Source: Verrucomicrobiota bacterium (lineage in GTDB: Bacteria > Verrucomicrobiota > Verrucomicrobiia > Limisphaerales > UBA1096). From it: a stretch of 9,033 bases of DNA. The stretch lies in NCBI GenBank assembly GCA_030747575.1, contig JASLKI010000242.1, forward strand, positions 1-9,033, written 5' to 3'. Under the pieces are notes generated by a model. That model was not told where the DNA came from. It made no database searches and saw nothing but the letters and a program-made list of their open reading frames with translations. The position numbers were made by a program, and so were the translations under genes. Shown here piece after piece: positions 1 to 6,890 of this stretch. Every line of letters starts with the position of its first letter. The first letter of the stretch is position 1.

Positions 1-1
1 A

Positions 2-1789
2 AAAAAAGAAATCCGGGTGATGTTCACCCCGTTCCGCGACGGGCTCCAAAGCGTGTTCGGCGGCAAGACACGCCTCGGCGACATCCTGCCCGCGATCGAG
101 GCCTCCGCAGCCGCCGGCATTCGTCACTTTGAGTTTGGCGGCGGGGCGCGGTTTCAAGCGCCGTTTTTTTACGTCGGTGAAGATCCGTTCCAATGCATGT
201 CCACCATCCGCAAAACGGTCGGCCCGGATGCCGATCTGCAGATTCTCACCCGCTCAGTCTCCGGCGTCACGCTGACCACGCAGCGCACCTCCGCCCTCGC
301 GCTGCAGGCCAAGCTGATGAAGAAGCACGGCACGACGATCGACCGCAATTTCGACTTCATGAACGACGTCGGCAACCTGGTCAAGACCGGCCAACCCATC
401 GTCGATGCCGGGATGCATCATCAGATTTGCGTCGCGCTGATGGGACTGCCGTTCCAGTCCGACCAGGCGCACACGCCGGAATTTTACATCAACATCGTCC
501 GCGAACTGCTCAAGCGCGACATCCGCTTCGACTCCGTTTGCCTCAAGGATGCCTCCGGCACGACCGATCCGCGCACCTGTTACGAGACGGCCAAGGGCAT
601 CAAGGCGATTTTGCCGCCGGAGATTCCGCTCATTCAGCACACGCACGACACCGCCTCCACGGCCGTCGCCTGTTACATGGCCGGCATCGACGGGGGTGTC
701 GATGGAATCGACCTCGCCGTGCGGCCGCTGGCTTCCGGCACGTCGCAACCGGACGTCCGCTCGATGGCCCACGCGCTCAAGGGCACCGGCTACAGACTCG
801 ACATCGATCACACGAAGATGGACGAAATCGAGTCGCTGCTGAACGAGGGCTTGAGCGAGTACGAGTTTAACCCAGTCACCACCTCGGCCGACGCCCGTGT
901 GGTCGGCTTCCCGATGCCGGGCGGCGCGATCGGCCCGAACGTCCATATGATGCAGTCGGCCGGCATTCTCGACAAATACAGCGCCGTACTTGCCGAGTTC
1001 CCCGAGGTCGTGCGCGCCGGCGGCGGCTGGACGAGCGTCACGCCGGGCAGCCAGCAATATTGGTTGCAGGCATTTAACAACGTGCTACACGGTCGCTGGA
1101 AAAAAATCGACGCCGGTTTCGGCAAGTCCGTTCTCGGTTACTTCGGAAAACCGCCCCTGCCACCCGATACTGAAGTCGTGAAAATTGCCGCCGACCAACT
1201 CGAGTTGCCGGTGTTCGACGGCGACCCGCTCGAGGCCGCCCCCGACACACTCGCCGAAGCCGAGGCCGCGCTGAAGGAACGTGGTATCGAGGTCACGGAC
1301 GAAAACAAATTCCTCGTCGCCGCCGCGATTGTCCCCGGCAAAAACATGGAACTGAACGAGGGCATCCGACTGCTCGAGGGCCGCTCCAAGATTACTCTGC
1401 CGCTGAAGAAAGAGCCGACCGTCGGAGCCGCAACGCTGACCTCGCCCACCAAGACAAAAGTCACCGTGAACGAAGGCGGCAACACGCGCACTTACGAAGT
1501 CATCATCGAACCGCCGGCATCGGCCGCCGCTCCCGCGCTTGGCCAAGCGCAAACGGGTGGCGGCCAGGCGACCGATGTGTTCTCGCCGTTCGATGGCAAC
1601 GTCGAGTTGGTCGAGGTCAATGTCAAAGTCGGCGACACCGTCACCCAAGGCCAAGTCGTTGCCGCCGTCGAGGCGATGAAAGCCAAGCACGACGTGAAGG
1701 CCCCGTGCGCCGGTCGCGTCTCGGCGGTTCACGCAGCAATCGGTAATGAGGTTTCCGCCGGAAAACCAATCCTGACCATCGAGGCCTGA
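2..1789 (+). CDS. oadA: Biotin-dependent Na+-pump decarboxylase alpha subunit (oxaloacetate decarboxylase / pyruvate carboxylase subunit B-like), 5' end possibly cut
   Basis: This is a carboxyltransferase fused to a biotin carrier domain. It would transfer the carboxyl group of oxaloacetate (or a related acid) to biotin for the membrane beta subunit. Numbering from the GTG at 17, the metal and substrate residues of the family are visible: RDGLQ (D8, Q11), R79 in the LTRS segment, the KDASG lysine K177 (carbamylated in the family), HTHDT (H208, H210) and VTPGSQ (T342). An Ala/Gly/Pro-rich linker (about 498-520) leads to the biotinyl domain with EAMKAKHD, where K555 is the expected biotin site. 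One oddity is GGGARFQ near 41-47, where classical OadA and pyruvate carboxylase have WGGATFD. The frame is open to the left edge and encodes KKEIR just before GTG17/ATG20. That segment resembles the normal N-terminus of relatives, so the true start is probably just outside the window; GTG17 or ATG20 remain possible. Family is certain; substrate is not. Confidence 0.9.
   Translation, partial: KKEIRVMFTPFRDGLQSVFGGKTRLGDILPAIEASAAAGIRHFEFGGGARFQAPFFYVGEDPFQCMSTIRKTVGPDADLQILTRSVSGVTLTTQRTSALALQAKLMKKHGTTIDRNFDFMNDVGNLVKTGQPIVDAGMHHQICVALMGLPFQSDQAHTPEFYINIVRELLKRDIRFDSVCLKDASGTTDPRTCYETAKGIKAILPPEIPLIQHTHDTASTAVACYMAGIDGGVDGIDLAVRPLASGTSQPDVRSMAHALKGTGYRLDIDHTKMDEIESLLNEGLSEYEFNPVTTSADARVVGFPMPGGAIGPNVHMMQSAGILDKYSAVLAEFPEVVRAGGGWTSVTPGSQQYWLQAFNNVLHGRWKKIDAGFGKSVLGYFGKPPLPPDTEVVKIAADQLELPVFDGDPLEAAPDTLAEAEAALKERGIEVTDENKFLVAAAIVPGKNMELNEGIRLLEGRSKITLPLKKEPTVGAATLTSPTKTKVTVNEGGNTRTYEVIIEPPASAAAPALGQAQTGGGQATDVFSPFDGNVELVEVNVKVGDTVTQGQVVAAVEAMKAKHDVKAPCAGRVSAVHAAIGNEVSAGKPILTIEA
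1535..1550. repeat. 16-bp perfect palindrome GCGCTTGGCCAAGCGC (iterated motif, longest copy of this phase)
   Basis: This lies in the linker-coding part of the alpha-subunit gene, encoding A-L-G-Q-A (residues 507-511). Its core TTGGCCAA recurs at 3201, 3825, 4316, 4388, 4856, 6598, 7551 and 8260. The 12-mer GCTTGGCCAAGC is perfect at 1537, 3199, 6596 and 7549. Confidence 0.85.
1781..1784 (+). promoter_or_regulatory. Shine-Dalgarno for the beta-subunit gene
   Basis: GAGG lies inside the last codons of the alpha-subunit gene, six bases before the ATG at 1791. Together with the 1-nt gap after the alpha stop codon it supports this start and suggests translational coupling of the two pump subunits. 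Confidence 0.6.
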
Positions 1790-1790
1790 C

Positions 1791-2978
1791 ATGGAGATCC
1801 TCCAAGAACTGTTCAATAGTTCCGGCTTCAGCGGTGAAGCCAGCCTCGTCTGGCAGAACCTCGTTATGTTCGTCATCGGAGGCGTGCTCATCACGCTTGC
1901 CGTCAAAAAAAACTTCGAGCCTTTGCTCCTGATTCCTATCGGTTTCGGTGCCATTTTAGCAAATATCCCCGGAGCCGAAATGGTCGCCAACGACAAGGAC
2001 TTAATCCCAGACCCGGGCGATCCAAATGACAAATGGCCGCTATTTGCGTTCATTTACAATTACGCGGTCAGCAAAGCTGAACTACTCCCGCCGATTATTT
2101 TCATGGGCGTCGGAGCCTTGACCGACTTCCGCCCGCTGCTTGGCCGACCAATCACTTTCCTGCTTGGGGCTGCCGCTCAGATCGGCATTTTCATCGCCGC
2201 GCTGGGCGCCTTTTACATTTTTGATTTCACGCTGAAAGAGGCGGCCTCCATCGGCATCATCGGCGGCGCGGACGGCCCGACCACCATTTACCTCACCGCC
2301 AAACTCGCACCTGACCTGCTAGGTGCAGTGGCCGTCGCCGCGTATAGTTACATGGCGCTCGTGCCGGTGATTCAGCCGCCGATTATCAAACTGCTCACCA
2401 CGCAAAAGGAACGCGAGATCGACATGCCGCAGGCGCGTCCAGTGTCGAAGACCGCCGTTATTGTCTTCCCTATTGCCACTTGCGTTCTCACCGTGCTTTT
2501 CATCCCGGCCAGCGGCCCGCTCATAGGCATGCTCATGTTCGGCAACTTGATTCGCGAGTCCGGCGTCACCCAGCGCTTAAGCAGCACAGCGAGCGGTCCG
2601 CTGATCAACATCGTCACGATCTTCCTCGGCTTGATAGTGGGCGCGACGATGGAAGGCGAGAAATTTTTGAAGCCCGACACGCTGGCCATCCTCGCGCTGG
2701 GAATGGTTGCGTTTTGTTTTAGCACAGCCGGCGGCGTGGTCTTTGCAAAATTCCTGAACCTGTTCCTTAGTGAAGGTAAAAAAATCAACCCCTGCATCGG
2801 TGCGGCCGGTGTCTCCGCGGTGCCGATGGCCTCAAGGGTCGTACAAAACTTCGTATCGAAGCACACCGATGGACGCGTCAACCCGCTCATGGCCGCCATG
2901 GGGCCAAACGTCGCCGGCGTGATCGGCTCCGCTGTTTCAGCCGGAGTGTTCCTGTCGCTAATCAAGGCCCTGCAATGA
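1791..2978 (+). CDS. oadB: Na+-translocating decarboxylase beta subunit (OadB/GcdB/MmdB family)
   Basis: This is the integral-membrane subunit that decarboxylates carboxybiotin and exports Na+ across the cytoplasmic membrane. The 395 residues are mostly hydrophobic, with multiple membrane segments. Family signatures appear in order: GVGALTDFRPLLG (107-118), IGIIGGADGPTTIYL (154-168) with D161 at the position of the essential intramembrane aspartate, AYSYMALVPVIQPPI (184-198), GNLIRESGV (251-259), GAAGVSAVPMASRV (337-350) and AMGPNVAGVIGSAVSAG (369-385). It is slightly shorter than the well-studied enterobacterial proteins but has every signature. A polar loop at about 64-83 follows the second membrane segment. 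The start at 1791 is set by GAGG six bases upstream and the 1-nt gap after the alpha gene. The stop overlaps the next gene in ATGA, so the genes are probably cotranscribed. Whether the pump acts on oxaloacetate, methylmalonyl-CoA or glutaconyl-CoA cannot be read from the beta subunit. Confidence 0.95.
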   Translation: MEILQELFNSSGFSGEASLVWQNLVMFVIGGVLITLAVKKNFEPLLLIPIGFGAILANIPGAEMVANDKDLIPDPGDPNDKWPLFAFIYNYAVSKAELLPPIIFMGVGALTDFRPLLGRPITFLLGAAAQIGIFIAALGAFYIFDFTLKEAASIGIIGGADGPTTIYLTAKLAPDLLGAVAVAAYSYMALVPVIQPPIIKLLTTQKEREIDMPQARPVSKTAVIVFPIATCVLTVLFIPASGPLIGMLMFGNLIRESGVTQRLSSTASGPLINIVTIFLGLIVGATMEGEKFLKPDTLAILALGMVAFCFSTAGGVVFAKFLNLFLSEGKKINPCIGAAGVSAVPMASRVVQNFVSKHTDGRVNPLMAAMGPNVAGVIGSAVSAGVFLSLIKALQ

Positions 2979-4105
2979 GCCACGGGCAAATCCACGCTTG
3001 GAACATCCTCGACCGGAAGCCGGTTCTGGCCAAGTGGGAGGAAGGCCTCTTCACCGAAATCACCCCCACCGACGAGCCTCCCGCCGAGGCCAAGTGGATC
3101 GGCCCGCCGCTGCTCGATCTTCAAGTCAACGGCTTCGCTGGGATCGACTTTCAGCAGGACAACCTCTCCGAAGCCGATCTGCTCCATGCCGTCGAGCAGC
3201 TTGGCCAAGCGTGCTGCAGGCAGATTCTTTTCACCCTCGTCACCGACGACTGGGAGGCGATGACCCGGCGCTTGGCCAGGGCCAGACAACTCCGCGACGC
3301 CCACCCGGCGCTTGGCCGGGCGATCGCCGGCTGGCACATTGAGGGGCCGTTCCTCTCCGCCGAGACAGGCTACTGCGGCGCGCATCCCGCCGACAAAATG
3401 CTCAGGCCCACGCCGGAGCGCGTCGCCGAGTTGCGCGACCTCACCGGCGACGATCCCCTGCTCCTCACGATGGCTCCCGAGGTCAACGGCGGACTGAAGG
3501 GCTTTGCCACGGCACGCGAACTGGGCATTCGCGTCTCCATCGGTCACACCAATGCCCCGGGGCACATTCTTCGACGGGTGACCGCCGCCGGCCCAGCCGG
3601 CTTCACGCATCTCGGCAACGGCTGCCCCGCCACACTCGACCGCGCCGACAACATCCTGTGGCGTGCGCTCGACACCCCCGGCCTGACCTGCGGCCTCATC
3701 CCGGATCGATGGCACGTATCACCCACGCTGTTCCGGCTGATTCACCGGCTCATCGATCCCGACTCCATCTACTACACCACCGACGCGATGGCCGCGGCCG
3801 GTGCGCCCCCCGGAAAATACCGGCTTGGCCAACTGGAACTCGAGGTCGGCCCGGAGCAAATCGTCCGGCTTCCCGGCACACCGAACCTCGCCGGCTCCGC
3901 ACTCACGCCGATCGAGGGCGTCCGCCGCGCCGCCGACATGCTCGACTGCGACTGGCAGGACGTCTGGCCCAAGTTCAGCCTGGCACCGGCGCGGTTCATG
4001 GGGCTGGAGGAAGGATTCAGCGTCGGTGCGCCCGCAAACTTCGCGCTGATCCAAACCGATTCAGCCAACCGGATCGTGTCTCACAGCCTGCAACTGGAGC
4101 ACTAA
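2975..4105 (+). CDS. nagA: N-acetylglucosamine-6-phosphate deacetylase (NagA-like amidohydrolase)
   Basis: The predicted cytoplasmic enzyme hydrolyses GlcNAc-6-phosphate to glucosamine-6-phosphate and acetate, the first committed step of amino-sugar breakdown and cell-wall recycling. The 376 residues show the amidohydrolase barrel motifs of NagA: LLDLQVNGFAGIDF (46-59, with Q50 and N52 where other amidohydrolases have HxH), HIEGPFL (121-127, metal ligand E123), SIGHTNA (188-194, H191), FTHLGNG (210-216, H212), RWHVSP (245-250, H247), TTDAMAAAG (268-276, catalytic D270) and NLAGSALTP (304-312). The THLGNG and DRWHV segments differ from the common THLFNAM and DGxHV, so this is a divergent branch and the exact phosphosugar is less sure than the family. 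The start overlaps the beta-subunit stop by 4 nt, and AAGG sits 7 nt upstream (2964-2967). Amino-sugar catabolism coupled to a sodium-pump operon is unusual context. The stop codon overlaps that of the convergent glycosyltransferase gene. Confidence 0.88.
   Translation: MSHGQIHAWNILDRKPVLAKWEEGLFTEITPTDEPPAEAKWIGPPLLDLQVNGFAGIDFQQDNLSEADLLHAVEQLGQACCRQILFTLVTDDWEAMTRRLARARQLRDAHPALGRAIAGWHIEGPFLSAETGYCGAHPADKMLRPTPERVAELRDLTGDDPLLLTMAPEVNGGLKGFATARELGIRVSIGHTNAPGHILRRVTAAGPAGFTHLGNGCPATLDRADNILWRALDTPGLTCGLIPDRWHVSPTLFRLIHRLIDPDSIYYTTDAMAAAGAPPGKYRLGQLELEVGPEQIVRLPGTPNLAGSALTPIEGVRRAADMLDCDWQDVWPKFSLAPARFMGLEEGFSVGAPANFALIQTDSANRIVSHSLQLEH
3263..3317. repeat. Two copies of a 15-bp direct repeat, 40 bp apart, in nagA
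   Basis: ACCCGGCGCTTGGCC occurs at 3263-3277 and again at 3303-3317. Because the spacing is not a multiple of three, the copies are read in different frames (T-R-R-L-A and then H-P-A-L-G). The repeat is therefore one of DNA, not of protein. Both contain the GCGCTTGGCC half of the iterated palindrome. Confidence 0.7.
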
Positions 4106-5037
4106 AACTGTTCCAGCTCGAGGGCGTTGATGCCTTCCACCACCGTTTCGAGGGTGAGTTCGGCGAGTTGGCTGTGTTGGTTCAGCACACGGACTTTTTC
4201 GCCGAGCGGCCGCCAAATCGTCTCGTTGCTTGGCCCCCACAAAACCAGCGTGGGCAAACCAAGCGCCGAAGCCAGATGCGTGACGCCGGTGTCGTGGCCG
4301 ACGTACCCGGCGCACTTGGCCAAGCGCGGCGCCAATTCCGGCAGCGGGATGTGTTGAGCAATTTTAAGGCGATCCGACAGCATGCCATTGGCCAAGTGCT
4401 GGAGCCGGTCGCCCTCCGCCTCGCCACCGATGAGCAACAGGTTTAGCGGCGACTGATCGAGCAGATGAGTCAACAGCTCGCGCCAGTTTTGTTCCGGCCA
4501 GTTTTTGCTTTCGCTGCCACTGCCGGGATGCAGCGCCAGCCAGTTTTTGCGCTTCCCCAAGCCAGGCAACTCGAGCCGCGCCACGGGGTCGCCATCGAAT
4601 ATTGTCAACTGCTCGAGCGGCTTGAGAAACACCTCGCTGGCGTGGATCGGCTTGGCCTCGTCGGGGCGATGTTGCGCAGCGATGAACTGGCGGGGGCCGC
4701 ATGACTTAACGTTCGCTTCAAAAATCTTGTCGGGATCGAACAGGTACGAAATGACGATGGCGAACTGCCCGAAGAACTCGCGCCACTCCAGGTCGAACGG
4801 ACCGCCACGGGCAAAAAACATCGACAAGCCCGGCGACTCGATCGCGTGCACCGCCTTGGCCAAGCCGCCTGAAAGCGCCAGCGATGCGATGCGAGGATAG
4901 CCCAGCACCTCGATTTCCACACCCGGAAACCGCTTCCGCAGAGCCGCCAGCACTGGCAGCGTCAGGATGAAGTCGCCGATCGCCCCGCCACGGATAACGA
5001 GAATGCGCGAGGGATTGGCAGACGTGAACTCGATCAT
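4102..5037 (-). CDS. Glycosyltransferase family 9 (ADP-heptose:LPS heptosyltransferase-like)
   Basis: The 311-residue product has the GT-B fold signatures of family 9. The N-terminal nucleotide-fold segment is ILVIRGGAIGDFILTLPVL (12-30), with D22 at the position of the catalytic aspartate. The C-terminal domain has LHPGSGSESKNW (169-180), then YVGHDTGVTHLASALG (245-260) and PTLVLWGPSN (262-271), the donor-binding region. Members typically add heptose or related sugars to lipopolysaccharide core at the inner membrane; the actual donor and acceptor here are unknown. The frame stays open far upstream, but ATG 5037 is the natural start: the protein aligns from there with the family N-terminus, an AGG lies 7 nt upstream (5045-5047), and the ATG overlaps the transporter stop in ATGA. 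It is the last gene of the minus-strand unit and ends tail-to-tail with nagA. Confidence 0.9.
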   Translation of the reverse strand: MIEFTSANPSRILVIRGGAIGDFILTLPVLAALRKRFPGVEIEVLGYPRIASLALSGGLAKAVHAIESPGLSMFFARGGPFDLEWREFFGQFAIVISYLFDPDKIFEANVKSCGPRQFIAAQHRPDEAKPIHASEVFLKPLEQLTIFDGDPVARLELPGLGKRKNWLALHPGSGSESKNWPEQNWRELLTHLLDQSPLNLLLIGGEAEGDRLQHLANGMLSDRLKIAQHIPLPELAPRLAKCAGYVGHDTGVTHLASALGLPTLVLWGPSNETIWRPLGEKVRVLNQHSQLAELTLETVVEGINALELEQF

Positions 5038-5948
5038 GGCGTGACCTGATTTGCCATCACGATGACACCAGCCACGGCGACAACTGAGCCGATGATCGAA
5101 CGCAGCGTCGGCCGTTCGCCCTCGAATTTCATCGCGAGCGGAATAATCATTATCGGCGACAAGGCAATGACGGACAAAACGATCCCCGCTGGCAGACCGT
5201 TCAGCGCCCACTGGTACGCGCCCACGCCCAATGTCGGCCCGCAAAGCGCATTGGCCACGACCAGCGCAGCGACCAGTTTCACGGTTGCGGGAGTCAGCGG
5301 CATCTCGTTTTGGCCCGGACCACTGTTGCGGATTCTTATTTTTCGAAACACGAGCAACACAGCCATCACCGTCAAGCCACCAAGAATGCGTTGATACGCT
5401 TGGGACAACCCGTCCACGGTGGCACCGGCCTCGACCACCGATACCGCCTTGCGACTCAGCACCGCGCCGAAGCCCTGCCCAAAGGCAGACATCAGCCCCC
5501 ACATGATTCCAGCCTTCCAATGTTTCTTGTCGACTTGAGACGTTTCGCTGGGAGCCAAGGCCAGGCCGACACCCACCAGGATCGCAGTGCCAGCCAGCAC
5601 CTGGCCAAGTGACAACTTCTCGCCCAGCCAAAGCCACTCAATGGTCGCCGCAAACGGCGCGGCTAGGCATTGCGTCATTACCATTGTCAGCCGCGACCCT
5701 AGAATTGGGAAAGCCCGGAACAAGCCGTAGTCCCCCATGCCGAAACCAACGATGCCGCTAATGAAAAACACCCCCAGCGCGCCTCCACCCAGCCCAGCCC
5801 CCAGCGAGTGCGCATAGATTCCAAGCAACGCCCCAGCGAGTAGAAACCGCCAAAAGTTCGCCTCGACACCGGAGAGGTGATGCGACAACCGCTTACCGGA
5901 TACCGCCGATAGGGAAAACAAAATAGTAGCCAAAACCGCTGCGGTCAT
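5034..5948 (-). CDS. EamA/DMT-superfamily membrane transporter
   Basis: This is a 304-residue, strongly hydrophobic protein with about ten predicted membrane segments in two homologous halves (roughly 1-132 and 145-300), the layout of drug/metabolite transporters of the EamA type. Each half ends with the usual repeat signature: EWLWLGEKLSLGQVLAGTAILVG near 104-126, and FEGERPTLRSIIGSVVAVAGV near 275-295. Family members move metabolites such as amino acids, nucleotides or sugar derivatives; nothing here identifies the substrate. The gene lies 12 nt after the 5-dehydro-4-deoxyglucarate dehydratase gene and overlaps the glycosyltransferase start by 4 nt, so it is cotranscribed with both. No Shine-Dalgarno is visible before ATG 5948 (the gap reads TTCCACCGACAA on the coding strand). 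A role in sugar-acid movement is a guess from position only. Confidence 0.88.
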   Translation of the reverse strand: MTAAVLATILFSLSAVSGKRLSHHLSGVEANFWRFLLAGALLGIYAHSLGAGLGGGALGVFFISGIVGFGMGDYGLFRAFPILGSRLTMVMTQCLAAPFAATIEWLWLGEKLSLGQVLAGTAILVGVGLALAPSETSQVDKKHWKAGIMWGLMSAFGQGFGAVLSRKAVSVVEAGATVDGLSQAYQRILGGLTVMAVLLVFRKIRIRNSGPGQNEMPLTPATVKLVAALVVANALCGPTLGVGAYQWALNGLPAGIVLSVIALSPIMIIPLAMKFEGERPTLRSIIGSVVAVAGVIVMANQVTP

Positions 5949-5960
5949 TTGTCGGTGGAA

Positions 5961-6875
5961 TTAATCATCCAAAAACCCAGCGCTGCGCCAGCCATCCAGT
6001 ATCGTTTGCAACTCGGCTCGCTCCGCCTCGGCTACCTCGACCAACGGCGGACGCACGATGCCACCTCTCAGGCCCAGCATGTCGAGCATTACCTTCATGG
6101 CCGACACCTCGTAGCCCTTGCGTTTAGTTCGAAGCGCGTAGAGCGGCACTACGTGATCGTTGACCAGTTGATTGAGCGCCGCTGATTCCCCGGCTGCACC
6201 AAGTTCGTGAAGTTTGACCGACAACTTGGGCGCCACCGCCGAGATGCTCGACGTGTAAGCTCGAATGCCGATCGTGTAGTAGCCCGGCACCATGTCGTCG
6301 CCCGCACCGCCAATCCAGTGCAGCCTGTCGCCGAGTCGTTCGCGAATCATTTGGTATCGGCGAATATCAGCCGTGCCATCTTTCCACGCGACGACATTTG
6401 GGATTTCAGCCAAGCGCTCCGCCTGTGCCGGGGTATAGTTCGCCCAGTCACGACTGTAAATCAGAACTCCCAAGCCGCTCGCCTCGGCGATACTCGAGTA
6501 GTAGTTCACCAGGCCGTCCATCTCGGCGTTCGGATAATACGGTGGAAATGCCAACACGCCGTCGGCTCCGCAGTCGGCTGACTGGGCGGCCAAGCGCTTG
6601 GCCAAGCCACCGGCAAAACCCACCCCGGCTATCACCGGCATAAGGCCGGCCGCCTCCTCGATAGTGGCCTCTACGACTTGCCGCACTTCCTCCGGCGTGA
6701 GCGAGTACAACTCACCGGTGCCACCGGCGGCCACCAACGCGCACATTGGCTGCGCAAGCATGTAGCGAACGTTCTTCCGATGTCCGTCAAGGTCGAGTGA
6801 GTGGTCATCGTTGAACGGCGTCACCGGGAAGCCGATAACCCCCTCAAGTTTCGTACAAAGTTCCTGTGGATTCAT
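5961..6875 (-). CDS. kdgD: 5-dehydro-4-deoxyglucarate dehydratase (DapA/NAL superfamily)
   Basis: The enzyme converts 5-dehydro-4-deoxy-D-glucarate to 2-oxoglutarate semialdehyde, water and CO2 by Schiff-base chemistry in the cytoplasm. The 304-residue protein is full length for this TIM-barrel family. It begins MNPQEL as known KdgD proteins do, followed by IGFPVTPF (14-21), AAGGTGELYSLTPEE (49-63), the catalytic tyrosine Y140 in LIYSRD, and the Schiff-base lysine K165 in AWKDGTADI. The segment RTKRKGYEVSAMK (249-261) is typical of KdgD rather than of dihydrodipicolinate synthase. The adjacent upstream gene makes exactly its substrate, which settles the assignment. ATG 6875 lies 15 nt after the glucarate dehydratase stop. 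The spacer is A/T-rich with no Shine-Dalgarno, so initiation may be coupled or SD-independent. Confidence 0.92.
   Translation of the reverse strand: MNPQELCTKLEGVIGFPVTPFNDDHSLDLDGHRKNVRYMLAQPMCALVAAGGTGELYSLTPEEVRQVVEATIEEAAGLMPVIAGVGFAGGLAKRLAAQSADCGADGVLAFPPYYPNAEMDGLVNYYSSIAEASGLGVLIYSRDWANYTPAQAERLAEIPNVVAWKDGTADIRRYQMIRERLGDRLHWIGGAGDDMVPGYYTIGIRAYTSSISAVAPKLSVKLHELGAAGESAALNQLVNDHVVPLYALRTKRKGYEVSAMKVMLDMLGLRGGIVRPPLVEVAEAERAELQTILDGWRSAGFLDD
6588..6607. repeat. Two overlapping perfect palindromes in kdgD
   Basis: GGCCAAGCGCTTGGCC (6588-6603, 16 bp) overlaps GCTTGGCCAAGC (6596-6607, 12 bp). The stretch reads as about one and two-thirds turns of a GGCCAAGCGCTT unit. On the coding strand it encodes G-L-A-K-R-L-A-A (residues 90-97) inside a normal barrel helix, so the protein is intact. 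Confidence 0.75.
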
Positions 6876-6890
6876 TTTAAAAAAATTTGG

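Noticed and set aside
254..1057. A 267-codon minus-strand frame and a 225-codon plus-strand frame (193-870) inside the alpha-subunit gene
   Set aside because: Both are shadow frames of the carboxyltransferase; translations are Arg/His/Ala-rich without motifs.
2372..3715. A 447-codon open frame on the minus strand across the beta-subunit and nagA genes
   Set aside because: It spans two well-supported genes and their overlap, shows no domain, and has low-complexity composition.
4094..4116. Inverted repeat CTGGA / TCCAG at the convergent gene ends as a bidirectional terminator
   Set aside because: Only five base pairs, a 13-nt loop and no T-run on either side.
5038..5637. Upstream in-frame extension of the glycosyltransferase gene to 511 codons
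   Set aside because: The extension is antisense-like junk read in a different frame of the transporter gene. The GT9 N-terminal motif begins right after ATG 5037, which also forms the ATGA overlap.
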